Of a stretch of 64,000 bases of DNA, positions 25,380 to 34,366 are shown piece by piece (position 1 is the first letter of the stretch; each line of letters opens with the position of its first letter). The notes beneath the pieces were generated by a model, which worked only from the letters and a program-made list of their open reading frames with translations, was not told where the DNA came from and searched no databases. The DNA comes from DATNPX01 sp036702975. GTDB taxonomy: Bacteria > Cyanobacteriota > Vampirovibrionia > Obscuribacterales > Obscuribacteraceae. Location of the stretch: NCBI GenBank assembly GCA_036702975.1, contig DATNPX010000045.1, positions 1 through 64,000 of the forward strand, written 5' to 3'. The position numbers and the translations under genes were made by a program.

Positions 25380-26081
25380 TTAGGGCAGGTAGTAGATGGA
25401 TAGTAAGAACGACATGATCGGTTGTTTGATTTTCAGTCTCTCGGCTTTGACAGACGAGGGATCTTTTGCATCTTTGCTCGGTACCGCGATGAGTATGTTA
25501 TTCATTCCAATTACTCGTTGATAGCTCTCCATTTTGCGCATCACCTTGAGGAACCCTTCGTAGTCCCCGGTGAGGTAAACCTGCTTGGTCAACTGCTTAA
25601 ATGTGGGTTGCTCGTTGTTTTCGGTTCCCTTCTTGTCGTTTTTAGGACCAAACGGCAAGCTCGGTGCCAGTGCAGTTATTGGCTTAAAGATATTATTCGC
25701 GTCATTTGTTTTCGTTTTGTGTTCGGACTGCAGTCTGGCCAGCGTGTCTGGGTCCATGTCTTCGACGCCGATCAGATCGACATCGCAGTCGTGACACATG
25801 CGTTCGATGTCTAGCATCACTAATTCCAGCTCTGGCTGCTTGGGCACCGAATTGCGTAGTGCTTTAATTTGACTCTCCAAGCTGTGTCGCTCAGCATCCG
25901 CTTTAGCTCGGGCCGCTAGCTTGTTCAAGTATTGCTGATTTTCGTCGCGTCTTTCCTTCAATTCTGTGGAGCGTTGTTGCATTTCGCTGTAGGCTGGGAA
26001 GATTCCCGCGTACCCTATGGCGAACACCATCAGCCCCAGCATCACAAGAAGCAGAACTTTGGTTCGCGGTGTCATTACCAT
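25380..26081 (-). CDS. pilO: PilO-like type IV pilus alignment protein
   Basis: This 233-residue protein has one N-terminal transmembrane helix (VLLLVMLGLMVFAIGYAGIF), a coiled coil (about 30-80) and a periplasmic ferredoxin-like domain (LTKQVYLTGDYEGFLKVMRKMESYQR). This is the PilO layout. PilO pairs with PilN in the periplasm. The gene is 4 bp after pilMN, with a GGGGAG ribosome-binding site, and 5 bp before the PilP-like gene. A Cys pair (CHDC) is present near residue 100. Confidence 0.8.
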   Translation of the reverse strand: MVMTPRTKVLLLVMLGLMVFAIGYAGIFPAYSEMQQRSTELKERRDENQQYLNKLAARAKADAERHSLESQIKALRNSVPKQPELELVMLDIERMCHDCDVDLIGVEDMDPDTLARLQSEHKTKTNDANNIFKPITALAPSLPFGPKNDKKGTENNEQPTFKQLTKQVYLTGDYEGFLKVMRKMESYQRVIGMNNILIAVPSKDAKDPSSVKAERLKIKQPIMSFLLSIYYLP

Positions 26082-26085
26082 TGCG

Positions 26086-27900
26086 TTATTGCTCCCCGGT
26101 TGGGGCTTCTAATTTCAAACCCAGCGTTTTGGGAATTTTAGGTAGCTCATTTGCCAAATTTGTCCCCGTCTCGTTCGTACCAGCCGAGCCAGACGAGAGC
26201 GAAGCAATTGCTGCCGGCTCATTTGATGCGCCATTCAGGTTGCCATGGATTTCAAATAGAATCTTTTCTGGCTCGTGATCAGAACGGCTAGCTGACTCGA
26301 CGGAGCAAGCACGTAGAGTGGTTGTGTCGCCCAAATTGACTGCAAAGTGCGAGACATTGGCGAAGTCGGTGCTCTGACCGTTGATCTTGACGGTTTGGTC
26401 ATCCATAGAGATTGAGTCGATATGCACCGCTTCTGGTGTTTTTCTGCGGATGTCGCTCAGAACTTCTGACCAGTGCGATGATCTTTTGATCAATTTATCC
26501 AGTAAGTCTTTCTTAGCGCTGAGAAGTATGTTGTCTTTGCGTACCTGTCCTAGTTGCGTCACCTCCACTTTATTCTTCGCTATCTCGGCACTCAGTTTTT
26601 TCAGTTCGGTGTCCGTCTGCGGTATCGCCCATGCCGCTAAGTAAGCCCAAACTAATCCGGCGACGACCACCGATGCGATCGCCGCTATAAAGGCGGGTTT
26701 GAACCATTGTTGTGGTTTATCGAGGATAATCGCTTGTGTTTTGCGTTCGTCGTAAAGAAGTGGCAATCGCCCTTCTTTGTTGAGGTCAAGGTCAACTGTG
26801 AAAGACGGGTTCCAGCTAGGCTCAATGCTAGAACCGACCAGGGCCGCCAGAATTGGACGCATACTGTCGACGATCAAATCTGATTCAAAAACGAGATCTC
26901 GCATCGGATCGCATACAAGGGTGCGCAAATTCATGCGGTTGGAAATGAACTGATCTAGGTTCTGGATCATAGTGCCTGGTCCGCTGAGAATGATCTGGTC
27001 GACCTTTACCTCACCTACCTGTGATTTGTAAAATTCCAAGCTGCGGATCAGTTCGTCTGCTATGTCACTAAATACGGTTCTAGCCACCTGCGCGGCTTGT
27101 CCCATACGCGCGTCCGTTGGCGGTACTCCGAAAAGGACAATCTCTGGCAGAAGGTCAAGCGCTTCATCAAAGTGCATGCCCAGGCTGCGAGAGACAGCCT
27201 CTGTCAAAGTGTCCATGCCGATCATAATCGAGCGTCCGAAAAGAGGCATGGCGCTGCGTACGATGTTTATGTCGGTGGCGTCGTGGCGCATGTTGACCAC
27301 CATTGAGAGGTGCCCAGAAGAGCCGAGATATCCTGCCAGTGCCAGGCTGCGCACCACCGCCAGTGACGAGATGTCAACTCTTCCCAACTTCACCCCTGCG
27401 GTGTCGGCCAGGCGCCAATATGATTCAATAATTGACCGTTGAATTGCTGCGAGTATTATGTCGATTCGCCGCACACCATCAGCATCTGTGCGCTCAGTAG
27501 CTGGCATCGGTGACCAGTCTAGGTTGGCGTCCTCAATAGGGAACGGTACATGATTGGTGGCCTCTTGGGTGACCACGTCCGCCAATTCTTCCGGCGGCAT
27601 GCCAACAGGAACAGGCATCAAGCGGATAACGACAGCTTGCGCCGGTACTGCCACATTAATGATGGGAGATGGTCCTGAGAACGGTATATTGGCCTCAGTC
27701 ATTAGCCCTTGAACCAAGGCGCCGATTGTTTCCGGATCGGCAACCAAACCCTCCCGAACAGCATTACCAGGCGTGGGTGAGCAGGCGAACCGGCGCACTT
27801 CTATGCCCGCACGAGTTTTGTCCAGACCGATCAAAGTGATACTGTCGCTGTTAATATCCAGACCTAGAACAGGTCCTTTTTTCTTTCCAAAACTAAACAA
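26086..27900 (-). CDS. pilM: PilM-PilN fusion protein of the type IV pilus
   Basis: This 604-residue protein joins two parts usually encoded separately. Residues 1-370 are an actin-like PilM ATPase: VLGLDINSDSITLIGL, QEATNHVPFPIEDANLDW, SSLAVVRSLAL and LSGPGTMIQNLDQFI. A transmembrane helix at about 401-427 and a coiled coil then lead into a periplasmic PilN-like domain (HWSEVLSDIRRKTPEAVHIDSI, VKINGQSTDFANVSHFA). In other bacteria PilN's short cytosolic N-terminus docks onto PilM; here the two are covalently joined. The C-terminal 45 residues are Ser/Ala-rich. The gene leads a pilMN-pilO-pilP operon. Confidence 0.88.
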   Translation of the reverse strand: MFSFGKKKGPVLGLDINSDSITLIGLDKTRAGIEVRRFACSPTPGNAVREGLVADPETIGALVQGLMTEANIPFSGPSPIINVAVPAQAVVIRLMPVPVGMPPEELADVVTQEATNHVPFPIEDANLDWSPMPATERTDADGVRRIDIILAAIQRSIIESYWRLADTAGVKLGRVDISSLAVVRSLALAGYLGSSGHLSMVVNMRHDATDINIVRSAMPLFGRSIMIGMDTLTEAVSRSLGMHFDEALDLLPEIVLFGVPPTDARMGQAAQVARTVFSDIADELIRSLEFYKSQVGEVKVDQIILSGPGTMIQNLDQFISNRMNLRTLVCDPMRDLVFESDLIVDSMRPILAALVGSSIEPSWNPSFTVDLDLNKEGRLPLLYDERKTQAIILDKPQQWFKPAFIAAIASVVVAGLVWAYLAAWAIPQTDTELKKLSAEIAKNKVEVTQLGQVRKDNILLSAKKDLLDKLIKRSSHWSEVLSDIRRKTPEAVHIDSISMDDQTVKINGQSTDFANVSHFAVNLGDTTTLRACSVESASRSDHEPEKILFEIHGNLNGASNEPAAIASLSSGSAGTNETGTNLANELPKIPKTLGLKLEAPTGEQ

Positions 27901-28055
27901 CGTCCCAGGTCCCTCGGTTTATCTGCTGGTGCCCGAAATGCAACGGCAGTCGCTCCTGACTAATTATGCCCTAGACTGAGCCGGAAATTGGCATCCGTCG
28001 GCCAACTAACCTTAGTAGCGCCCAAGCAGGCTTTGGCAGCCGAATTGATAGCCGG

Positions 28056-29510
28056 TTAGCGCGTCATGGTAGGGAAAAGGACTTCGCTCAAATGACGAAT
28101 CGTTTCGCCGACATGGAGTTTTTGCGCCGGGTCTATAAATACGGCTATAACGGCGCCAATTGCCAATGCCGGCCCAAATGGAAATGGCTTGGAGGCATCT
28201 CGGCCGGCAAGGATGGTGCCGATGAGAATGCCACCAAAAGTGGAGGCTCCGGCAAGCGTTGCCCATGGCAGCTCAAGCAGCTCTTTTGTGTGGGCCGCGT
28301 TTAAATATCCGACGAAATGAGCGTAGACGACCACAGTGCTCTCGGCGAGAAGAATAAGTCCTAGTGTAATCAGTCCCGTTTTCTTCAGTGCACCGGCAAG
28401 ATTTTTTCTACGATAAAGTTCAACTGCTACGTAGGCTGAACCCATCAGCGAGCCGATGAGAAATCCGAAAAGTAGCGTAACACCAAGGTTTTCTAGACCG
28501 ATCCAGGCGGCGATCAGACCAGCGAGAACGGCATCGCCTCCGCCCATGACCTCAAAGTCTTCCTCTTCCTCCTGGGCGTGACGGTCAATCGAAAAAGCGG
28601 CGTCGATTTGCGGATCGTAGTCTTCATCCTCTTCGTCCTCTTCTTCAGATGCTGGATCTGTCTTGGTTGTCGCTGTGGTGGCTGCCTCTTGCGTCGTGGA
28701 GCTGACTGCCGCCTCGGCCTGTTCAATAGCGTGCGCACTGCCACCATTGTTTCTGGTTCCTGCGATCAAGTCGCGAGCTTGAGTCCACTTGTGTACAGAT
28801 TGATGTCTCTCTTTGCCGTCAGGACAATTTGCTAGCGTATCTCTATCGTTGGCCCGCGCAACCCGGTTGATCTCTTCTTCCGACTCTTCATCGCCATGAC
28901 TATGGTAGTAAAGTTTCAGACCGTAGAAAGCAAGAAAATCGAATAGCACGTAACTAATGCCGACTCCGGCCAACGAGGGCATGAGATCTTCGCGGACGAA
29001 TGCACTGAATATGATACCAACGATGATTGCTGGGTAAGTGATTTCGTGTGGTATCAACTTCTCTTTGAAATCGGTCACGCATACAGCGATCAAGACGCAG
29101 AAGAAAAAGATTATGCCGACATCTAACGAAACGGCCTGCAGGATGTTTACGTTGTCGCGCACATGGGCGGGCGTTAGTTCAAAGTGGTGGAGGACAGCGA
29201 CGAAGGCGATAGCGGTCACCAGTTCGACTGCAGGATATTGCCAAGAGATAGGCTGCTTACAATTGCGGCATTTGCCGTTGAGCAAGATAAATGACAAAAG
29301 CGGTATTAAGTCGCCAATTCCCAGCGTGCATTTGCATTTTGGACATTCCGAACGTCCGAACAATGTCTCCATCATCGGCCGTTCTTGCAACGTTCTCAAC
29401 GCCACTACGTTGAGGAAACTCCCAACGCAAAGTCCAACCAGTGCAGCCAGCACGTCTCGTTCGACGCCCGGAGTGGCTAGCCAGAGAAAAAAATCATGTA
29501 TTGAGTCCAA
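28056..29510 (-). CDS. pilD: Prepilin peptidase (A24) with a long acidic insert
   Basis: This 484-residue membrane aspartyl protease cleaves and methylates type IV prepilins. The N-terminal methyltransferase part has GSFLNVVALR and two Cys pairs (CPKCKC and CRNC, residues 56-84). The first catalytic Asp is D147 (VTDFKEKLIP) and the second is D326 in the GGGDAV motif. They lie about 180 residues apart because a polar, very acidic insert (about 205-320, with runs of Glu/Asp) fills a cytosolic loop. Several more transmembrane helices follow. It probably starts at TTG 29510, 2 bp after the permease stop, within the sigma factor-ABC-pilD unit. Confidence 0.9.
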   Translation of the reverse strand: MDSIHDFFLWLATPGVERDVLAALVGLCVGSFLNVVALRTLQERPMMETLFGRSECPKCKCTLGIGDLIPLLSFILLNGKCRNCKQPISWQYPAVELVTAIAFVAVLHHFELTPAHVRDNVNILQAVSLDVGIIFFFCVLIAVCVTDFKEKLIPHEITYPAIIVGIIFSAFVREDLMPSLAGVGISYVLFDFLAFYGLKLYYHSHGDEESEEEINRVARANDRDTLANCPDGKERHQSVHKWTQARDLIAGTRNNGGSAHAIEQAEAAVSSTTQEAATTATTKTDPASEEEDEEDEDYDPQIDAAFSIDRHAQEEEEDFEVMGGGDAVLAGLIAAWIGLENLGVTLLFGFLIGSLMGSAYVAVELYRRKNLAGALKKTGLITLGLILLAESTVVVYAHFVGYLNAAHTKELLELPWATLAGASTFGGILIGTILAGRDASKPFPFGPALAIGAVIAVFIDPAQKLHVGETIRHLSEVLFPTMTR

Positions 29511-29512
29511 CG

Positions 29513-30310
29513 TCAGGAAAACTCTCGCTGCTCGGTAACAACAGAGGCCAATACTAAAAGTATTAGCACATAGGCGATCACGTAACAGGCCAAGTAAGAC
29601 AAAGCTTCATCCAGAGAGTGATTGGCTGAAGATATGAGGGTTCGTATGCGGGTCAGGCTCGCTAGATCCGGCAGCAGCCAATAGACGAAGTTCATGAATG
29701 TACTCAATCCGTCGTTCTGAGATATTTTGCCCAGTTCCCTCAATGAATCGCCGAAGTGGCCGATAAGCCAGAGGCTTAATGTAAACAACACGCTCATGAC
29801 CGGTGAGGCGAAGGTCGAAAAGAAGGTAGCGAGTGCAATGACGAATAGGAGCTCGAGGTATACAGTGACTAGAGGCAAGAAAAGAAGATTGAGCTGCGTC
29901 AAAATGGGCGTGCCCTGCGAAAGGGAGAGGACACCAATCAAAAAGATGCCCATAGCTGCCACCAATATCAAAAGACAATATGACAAGCCCAAATATTTGC
30001 CGAGTATGAATTGCCAGCCAGTGATCGGCTTGGTGAAAATGATGAATATGGTGCGTTTGTCGAGCTCTTTGAACACCAAGTTGGTGCCAGCAAAAATGGC
30101 GATGATACCGCCGACGAAGCTAATGGCTGCAAGCCCTATGTCTCGAAGAATTCTCTCGTTTTGCCCAACCGACAGGCTTCCAAAGAGAATGGCGATCAAT
30201 GTGACAATGACGATGAAGACCAAAAGCGAATAGACTATTCTGTCGCGAACAGTTTCGCGAAAGGTATTGAGAGCGATTGCATAAATCTTTTCGGCTTCAG
30301 TCAATTTCAT
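29513..30310 (-). CDS. ABC-2 type transporter permease
   Basis: This 265-residue protein has six hydrophobic segments and the charged FKELDKRTIFIIFTKPITGWQFILGKYLGL block typical of ABC-2 permeases of the NosY/YhfQ type. The substrate cannot be told from sequence. It lies 2 bp downstream of its ATPase gene and 2 bp upstream of pilD, so it is part of one operon. No extracytoplasmic binding protein is nearby, which fits an exporter. Confidence 0.85.
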   Translation of the reverse strand: MKLTEAEKIYAIALNTFRETVRDRIVYSLLVFIVIVTLIAILFGSLSVGQNERILRDIGLAAISFVGGIIAIFAGTNLVFKELDKRTIFIIFTKPITGWQFILGKYLGLSYCLLILVAAMGIFLIGVLSLSQGTPILTQLNLLFLPLVTVYLELLFVIALATFFSTFASPVMSVLFTLSLWLIGHFGDSLRELGKISQNDGLSTFMNFVYWLLPDLASLTRIRTLISSANHSLDEALSYLACYVIAYVLILLVLASVVTEQREFS

Positions 30311-30312
30311 GA

Positions 30313-31077
30313 TTATGTCGTCCTGGTCGCTCCGACTGATTTTAGTGCTTCCAGAAAATAATCTTCCAGCTCGGTATAGGCTCCGGAAGGAGCTATCTCG
30401 CGCAATGGAGATTGGCTAATTAAGCGGCCCTTGTGCAGAATGCCGATACGATCGCAGACCTCGTTCACATCCGGCAAAAGGTGCGAGTTGAAGAAAATGG
30501 TGCGCCCTTCGCTCTTTAACTTACTGAGTATGTTGCGCATGTCTTTCCTGCCGAGAATGTCCAATCCTGACATTGGTTCGTCAAGAAAGACTATCTCTGG
30601 CTCGTTGACCAAGCACTGAGCGATGCCTATGCGCTGGAGCATCCCCTTCGAATATTTGCGCATCGGAACATCCGCTGCTTCTGTCATTTCGACTAGCATG
30701 AGCAATTCGGCTGTTCGTTTTTTGCGAACCGAGCTCTCGATTGCGAAAAGAGAACCGATGAAGTCGAGGCATTCTCGCCCGGTAAGGTGGGAATAGAAGT
30801 AGGGATTCTCTGGAAGGAAGCCGACTTTGGCCAGCACCGCTTTTGTTCCGGCTGGAGCCCCGAGCACATTGACGCTACCTGAGGTAGGACGCATCAATCC
30901 AAGCAGTAGCTTTAACGTAGTCGTTTTGCCAGCGCCATTGAGCCCGAGCAGACCATAGGTCTCGCCTTTCGGAACGGATATATTGATCGAATCGAGTACT
31001 CGAAACCGTTTTCGCAGAAACTGACTTTCCAGCTCCTTGGTCAGGTTGGAGGTCTCAACTGCAAGTGGCAGGCTCAT
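30313..31077 (-). CDS. ABC transporter ATP-binding protein
   Basis: This 254-residue ATPase has Walker A GLNGAGKTT, a Q-loop (VGFLPENPYFY), signature YSKGMLQRIG, Walker B with catalytic Glu (IVFLDEPMSGLD) and an H-loop (FNSHLL). It resembles CcmA/NatA-type ATPases that partner ABC-2 permeases. Its ATG overlaps the stop of the sigma-factor gene (ATGA at 31074-31077), so translation is coupled. The substrate is unknown. Confidence 0.92.
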   Translation of the reverse strand: MSLPLAVETSNLTKELESQFLRKRFRVLDSINISVPKGETYGLLGLNGAGKTTTLKLLLGLMRPTSGSVNVLGAPAGTKAVLAKVGFLPENPYFYSHLTGRECLDFIGSLFAIESSVRKKRTAELLMLVEMTEAADVPMRKYSKGMLQRIGIAQCLVNEPEIVFLDEPMSGLDILGRKDMRNILSKLKSEGRTIFFNSHLLPDVNEVCDRIGILHKGRLISQSPLREIAPSGAYTELEDYFLEALKSVGATRTT

Positions 31078-31928
31078 GAGCCGCCTTTCGAGCCGCCTGT
31101 CGTTTTTTTGTTTTGCGTGATGATCTTATACAGCTCGGCCGTGGCTGCACGTAAGCGTCTCGAGACTTGCATCTGCGAGATGCCCAATCGGCGGGCGACT
31201 TCAGTTTGGCTCAAATCTTCGTAAAAGGTGAGCTGGACCACTTCTCTCAGCCCATCGCGTAGCTGCTTGATCGCTTCAGCCAACATAAATCGGTCTTCCT
31301 TGGCTAACTGGTTGCTTTGATAGCGACCGTCTACCAGGGTGTCGATTAGCGACTGCTCGCTGCCAGCATCATTGGAGAGTGCCTGGTCTAACGAAATGAG
31401 AGTGCGTCTGCGGTCTACTTCGTAAGCTTCACTCACCCGGCTGACCGGGATTTCCAGCTCATGTGCGATTTCGGAGTCTGATGGTTCACGTCCGAGGCGT
31501 GCTGTTAGAGCCTGCACGAGTCGGTTGATACGGAAAGATAGTTCTTGCAACTCGCGCGGAGCACGGATCATCGCCGTTTTATCGCGCAAGTAGTGGCGGA
31601 TTTCACCTGTGATCAAGTGGGTGGCGTAGGTCTGGAACTTAGCGCCAGCATCCGGTTTGAACTGATCTACCGCCTTAATCAAGCCGATCGAGCCGACCTG
31701 GATCAGATCCTCGACAGGGTCGGTAGATCTTCGTGCCAAGCCATAGGCGATTCTCTTGACCAGCGGCAAGGATGCTTGGATGATCGCGTCTCTGAGCGAC
31801 GGATCTCGCGTATCCGAGTAAACGGACAGCCAGTGGTGAATCTGGTCCTGCCCTTTGCCTGGTTCTGCTTTCGGACCGTTGTCTCCGGGTCCCACGGTCT
31901 GTTTTGCCTGCAAACTAAAATTGCTCAC
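31074..31928 (-). CDS. Alternative sigma-70 factor, SigF/SigB/WhiG-like (group 3)
   Basis: This 284-residue protein has sigma regions 2 to 4. Region 2 includes LVKRIAYGLARRSTDPVEDL, GSIGLIKAVDQF and FQTYATHLITGEIRHYLRD. Region 3 has LGREPSDSEIAHEL, and region 4 has EVVQLTFYEDLSQTEVARRLG then QMQVSRRLR. Region 1.1 is absent, so it is a group 3 factor of the SigF/SigB type. In Cyanobacteria SigF controls pilin expression, and here the gene leads an operon ending in prepilin peptidase, which suggests a similar role. No anti-sigma gene is adjacent. Confidence 0.9.
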   Translation of the reverse strand: MSNFSLQAKQTVGPGDNGPKAEPGKGQDQIHHWLSVYSDTRDPSLRDAIIQASLPLVKRIAYGLARRSTDPVEDLIQVGSIGLIKAVDQFKPDAGAKFQTYATHLITGEIRHYLRDKTAMIRAPRELQELSFRINRLVQALTARLGREPSDSEIAHELEIPVSRVSEAYEVDRRRTLISLDQALSNDAGSEQSLIDTLVDGRYQSNQLAKEDRFMLAEAIKQLRDGLREVVQLTFYEDLSQTEVARRLGISQMQVSRRLRAATAELYKIITQNKKTTGGSKGGS

Positions 31929-32715
31929 TACCCAGTTTTCTCACGCGTTAATCATATTGTAAGACCTTAATGCAAATTGTAAATCAAAAATGCACTCTCA
32001 GCAGGACAATTCCTCGAATTTACTCCAAAGATTTATTGACCAAGGTCGGATTGCCAAGTTTCTGCCACTGCAAAGAACCTAACCGAACAGATTTAGTCTG
32101 GCTGGCCAAGCGCTTCAATGACAGACAATTTAACACAGGTTGGGGCTGAAAGCCTCAGTCGCGCTGAGAATGAGTGAATTCCAGATGACAGCATATGCCC
32201 TCTTTGGCTGTAGCAAGGCTTTTAAGACAAATTGGCAATTTCTCGTCCCCCTCGCCCTTACTGCTTTGCAGCTCCTCAAGCTCTGGAAATATTGGAATTG
32301 CGAAAAACCGACGTTAAAGATCGCAACATAGCATATACGTCTGGTCTTTTTGGCAAGTTTGTGCCGTTTCACTGAATCGAGCTATAACTTTGAAAGACTT
32401 TAGAACCCGCGCACCATGGCCGGTGCTCTATGATCTGAAAAGAGCCGCAAGCCTAGATGACAAGCTATTGGCTTCAGGCTGCCAACTCCACGGAATATTC
32501 ACAAATTTCTATGTATCATTAATTATCTGAAGTGATCCTGCTTGTCCTGTGAAAAACACCTTCCGGGTCTGCATTTGCACTTCTGCACCGGTTCGGAACA
32601 GAAGTCGTGTCGAGCAGGTGGCGCGACATTACGACGGCAATGTCGTGTCTGTATGGCAGAATAGCCATTGGTAGAATCTGTTGGGTGGCTGGAGGCAACT
32701 TTGGGACCGGAGTCA
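31929..32715. other. 787-bp intergenic region between the sigma-factor gene and an adaptor gene
   Basis: Short open frames exist on both strands but none has a convincing start, ribosome-binding site or protein-like composition. It should hold the promoters of the divergent sigma-factor and adaptor genes. The only structure I can support is the hairpin at 32579-32605, listed separately. Confidence 0.5.
32579..32605 (+). promoter_or_regulatory. Hairpin upstream of the adaptor gene
   Basis: ACTTCTG and CAGAAGT form a perfect 7-bp stem, and the 13-base loop contains CCG/CGG that could extend pairing. No T-run follows. It lies 111 bp before the chosen start, so it may be in the leader or be an operator. 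Confidence 0.3.
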
Positions 32716-34086
32716 ATGAAAGAAAATAAGCGACATCAGAAGACCTTGCCGCGATTTTCAGGGCTTGTTTCCATCTTGTCAGCGTTGTCTGTTACGACGG
32801 CTGTCTTGTCTGGTTGCACATCGGCGGGCAGTTCGACACAGCCGCCTGCAACACAAAGAACTACTGAATCGACCGAAGCATCAGCGCCTCGTACACCCAT
32901 GGAGCCGGAAAAACATATCGTCCATGTGCCGAAAGAAGCCGCTGCAATTGAGGGTGTCACTCTCGACTCTGTCGTCGAGCGACCTCTCGAAGTGTCAGTC
33001 ACAGTCACCGGCGAAGTTTTGGCGAACGCGAATACTCAAACTCACGTGACCACGCCGGTAACTGGGCGCGTGACTAAGATTCTTGTCAGTATCGGTGACC
33101 ATATACCAGAAGGCAAACCACTTCTGGTTATTCGCAGTACGGATGTTCAGCAGGCTGAGTCAGATTTGATGCAAGGCGAGCAGCAAGTGCGTTCTGACTT
33201 GAAACAGGCACTCGTTCAAATCGACTGCGACACTGCTACGGCAGAAGCTTCAGTTAAGCTCGATCAAAAAGTCTATCAACGTTTGAAAAGTCTCTTCGAT
33301 GAGAAAATTGCATCACAGGCTGATTTACAGCAAGCTGAAACGCAGCTGATGAAAGATCAGATTGCGCTCAGTTCGCAAAAACGTAAGCGTGATGCGACGT
33401 TATCGTTGTCTACGGAGAAGATGAAACTGACCCTTGGACCAGCGAAAAATAAGCTTCGACTGCTTGGTGTGTCGGACGCCGAAATCGAAGAGGTGATGAA
33501 AACCCAGATTGTTGATCCTATGGTGCCGGTTCTGGCGCCAGAAGATGGCATCATCACCGAACGTCTCGTCAATGTGGGCGAGCTGGTCGATCCTTCCAAG
33601 CCTCTGTTTACGATCGGAGATTTTCACAGCGTCTGGCTGAAAGCCGATGTGTTCGAAAAAGACATTCCCAAAGTTCACATCGGCCAGCCCATCGATCTTT
33701 TGGTTGATTCCTTTCCTGACAAAGTCTTCCACGGTAAGCTCGATTATGTTGCCAATCAAATCGATGCCGATACACGTACGCTTGCTGTACGCGCTGAGGT
33801 CGCTAATCCGCAAAGCCTGCTCAAACCAAAAATGTTTGCGCGCATGAGAATCAATGTCGGACAACACACTGTTCTCTCCATTCCTAAAACGGCAGTTCAG
33901 GATGCCTCCACCGAAAAAGTCGTATATGTAGCAGTCGGACCAGACACCTTTGAAGAGCGCAAGGTCGATCTTGGCGCGGAATCAGGAGACTATGTCGAAG
34001 TGCTCGGCGGCTTGAAACCGAACGAGCGCGTGGCGACCAAGGGTAGCTTTGACCTGCGTGCAGAAGCTGTGAGAACTTACGGCTAA
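32716..34086 (+). CDS. RND/CusB-type periplasmic adaptor lipoprotein (membrane fusion protein)
   Basis: I start at ATG 32716, preceded by GGAG, which gives a lipoprotein signal ending in the lipobox LSGC. The mature protein (about 430 residues) has barrel-sandwich halves (THVTTPVTGRVTKILVSIGDHIPEGKPL and VLAPEDGIITERLVNVGELVDPSKPL), a coiled-coil hairpin between them, a beta-barrel (VWLKADVFEKDIPKVHIGQP) and a membrane-proximal domain. Such adaptors link an inner-membrane pump to an outer-membrane channel, often for metals. Neither a pump nor a channel is in the window, so the partner is unknown. Confidence 0.88.
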   Translation: MKENKRHQKTLPRFSGLVSILSALSVTTAVLSGCTSAGSSTQPPATQRTTESTEASAPRTPMEPEKHIVHVPKEAAAIEGVTLDSVVERPLEVSVTVTGEVLANANTQTHVTTPVTGRVTKILVSIGDHIPEGKPLLVIRSTDVQQAESDLMQGEQQVRSDLKQALVQIDCDTATAEASVKLDQKVYQRLKSLFDEKIASQADLQQAETQLMKDQIALSSQKRKRDATLSLSTEKMKLTLGPAKNKLRLLGVSDAEIEEVMKTQIVDPMVPVLAPEDGIITERLVNVGELVDPSKPLFTIGDFHSVWLKADVFEKDIPKVHIGQPIDLLVDSFPDKVFHGKLDYVANQIDADTRTLAVRAEVANPQSLLKPKMFARMRINVGQHTVLSIPKTAVQDASTEKVVYVAVGPDTFEERKVDLGAESGDYVEVLGGLKPNERVATKGSFDLRAEAVRTYG

Positions 34087-34095
34087 TCGGTCTAT

Positions 34096-34173
34096 GCCTT
34101 CAACTTTATAGCCTGAGCCCGGCATTGTTTCGATGATGTCCGCTCGTTGGTGACCTTATTACCCGCGCTATGC
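34096..34173 (-). pseudogene. Remnant of an OmpR-family response regulator
   Basis: The minus strand encodes the characteristic end of an OmpR-type winged helix, ADIIETMPGSGYKVEG, preceded in other frames by NKVTNER and SIARV. Together these follow the usual order HIxRLRxKL..ADIIETVxGxGYxL. Joining them needs at least two frameshifts, and no upstream receiver is present, so this is a degraded fragment. The match is from pattern recognition only. Confidence 0.45.
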
Positions 34174-34366
34174 TGCAGCTTTCCATTTGAGGGCCGAGGC
34201 CCACCCAAAGTTAGGGAAATCGGTGTGGCTGCAGCGGACGAAGTTGAGGCTCAAAGCTTGGATTTAATCTTGATGGAGCCGTGTGATTTCAGTCGATATT
34301 TTTGTCATCAGATGCGTTAATCTTAAGATCGTCTACTCAAGCTTGTCTTTACTACAAAATCCAACC

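Noticed and set aside
32130..32372. Short frames on both strands in the 787-bp gap
   Set aside because: Neither has a start signal or recognisable sequence.
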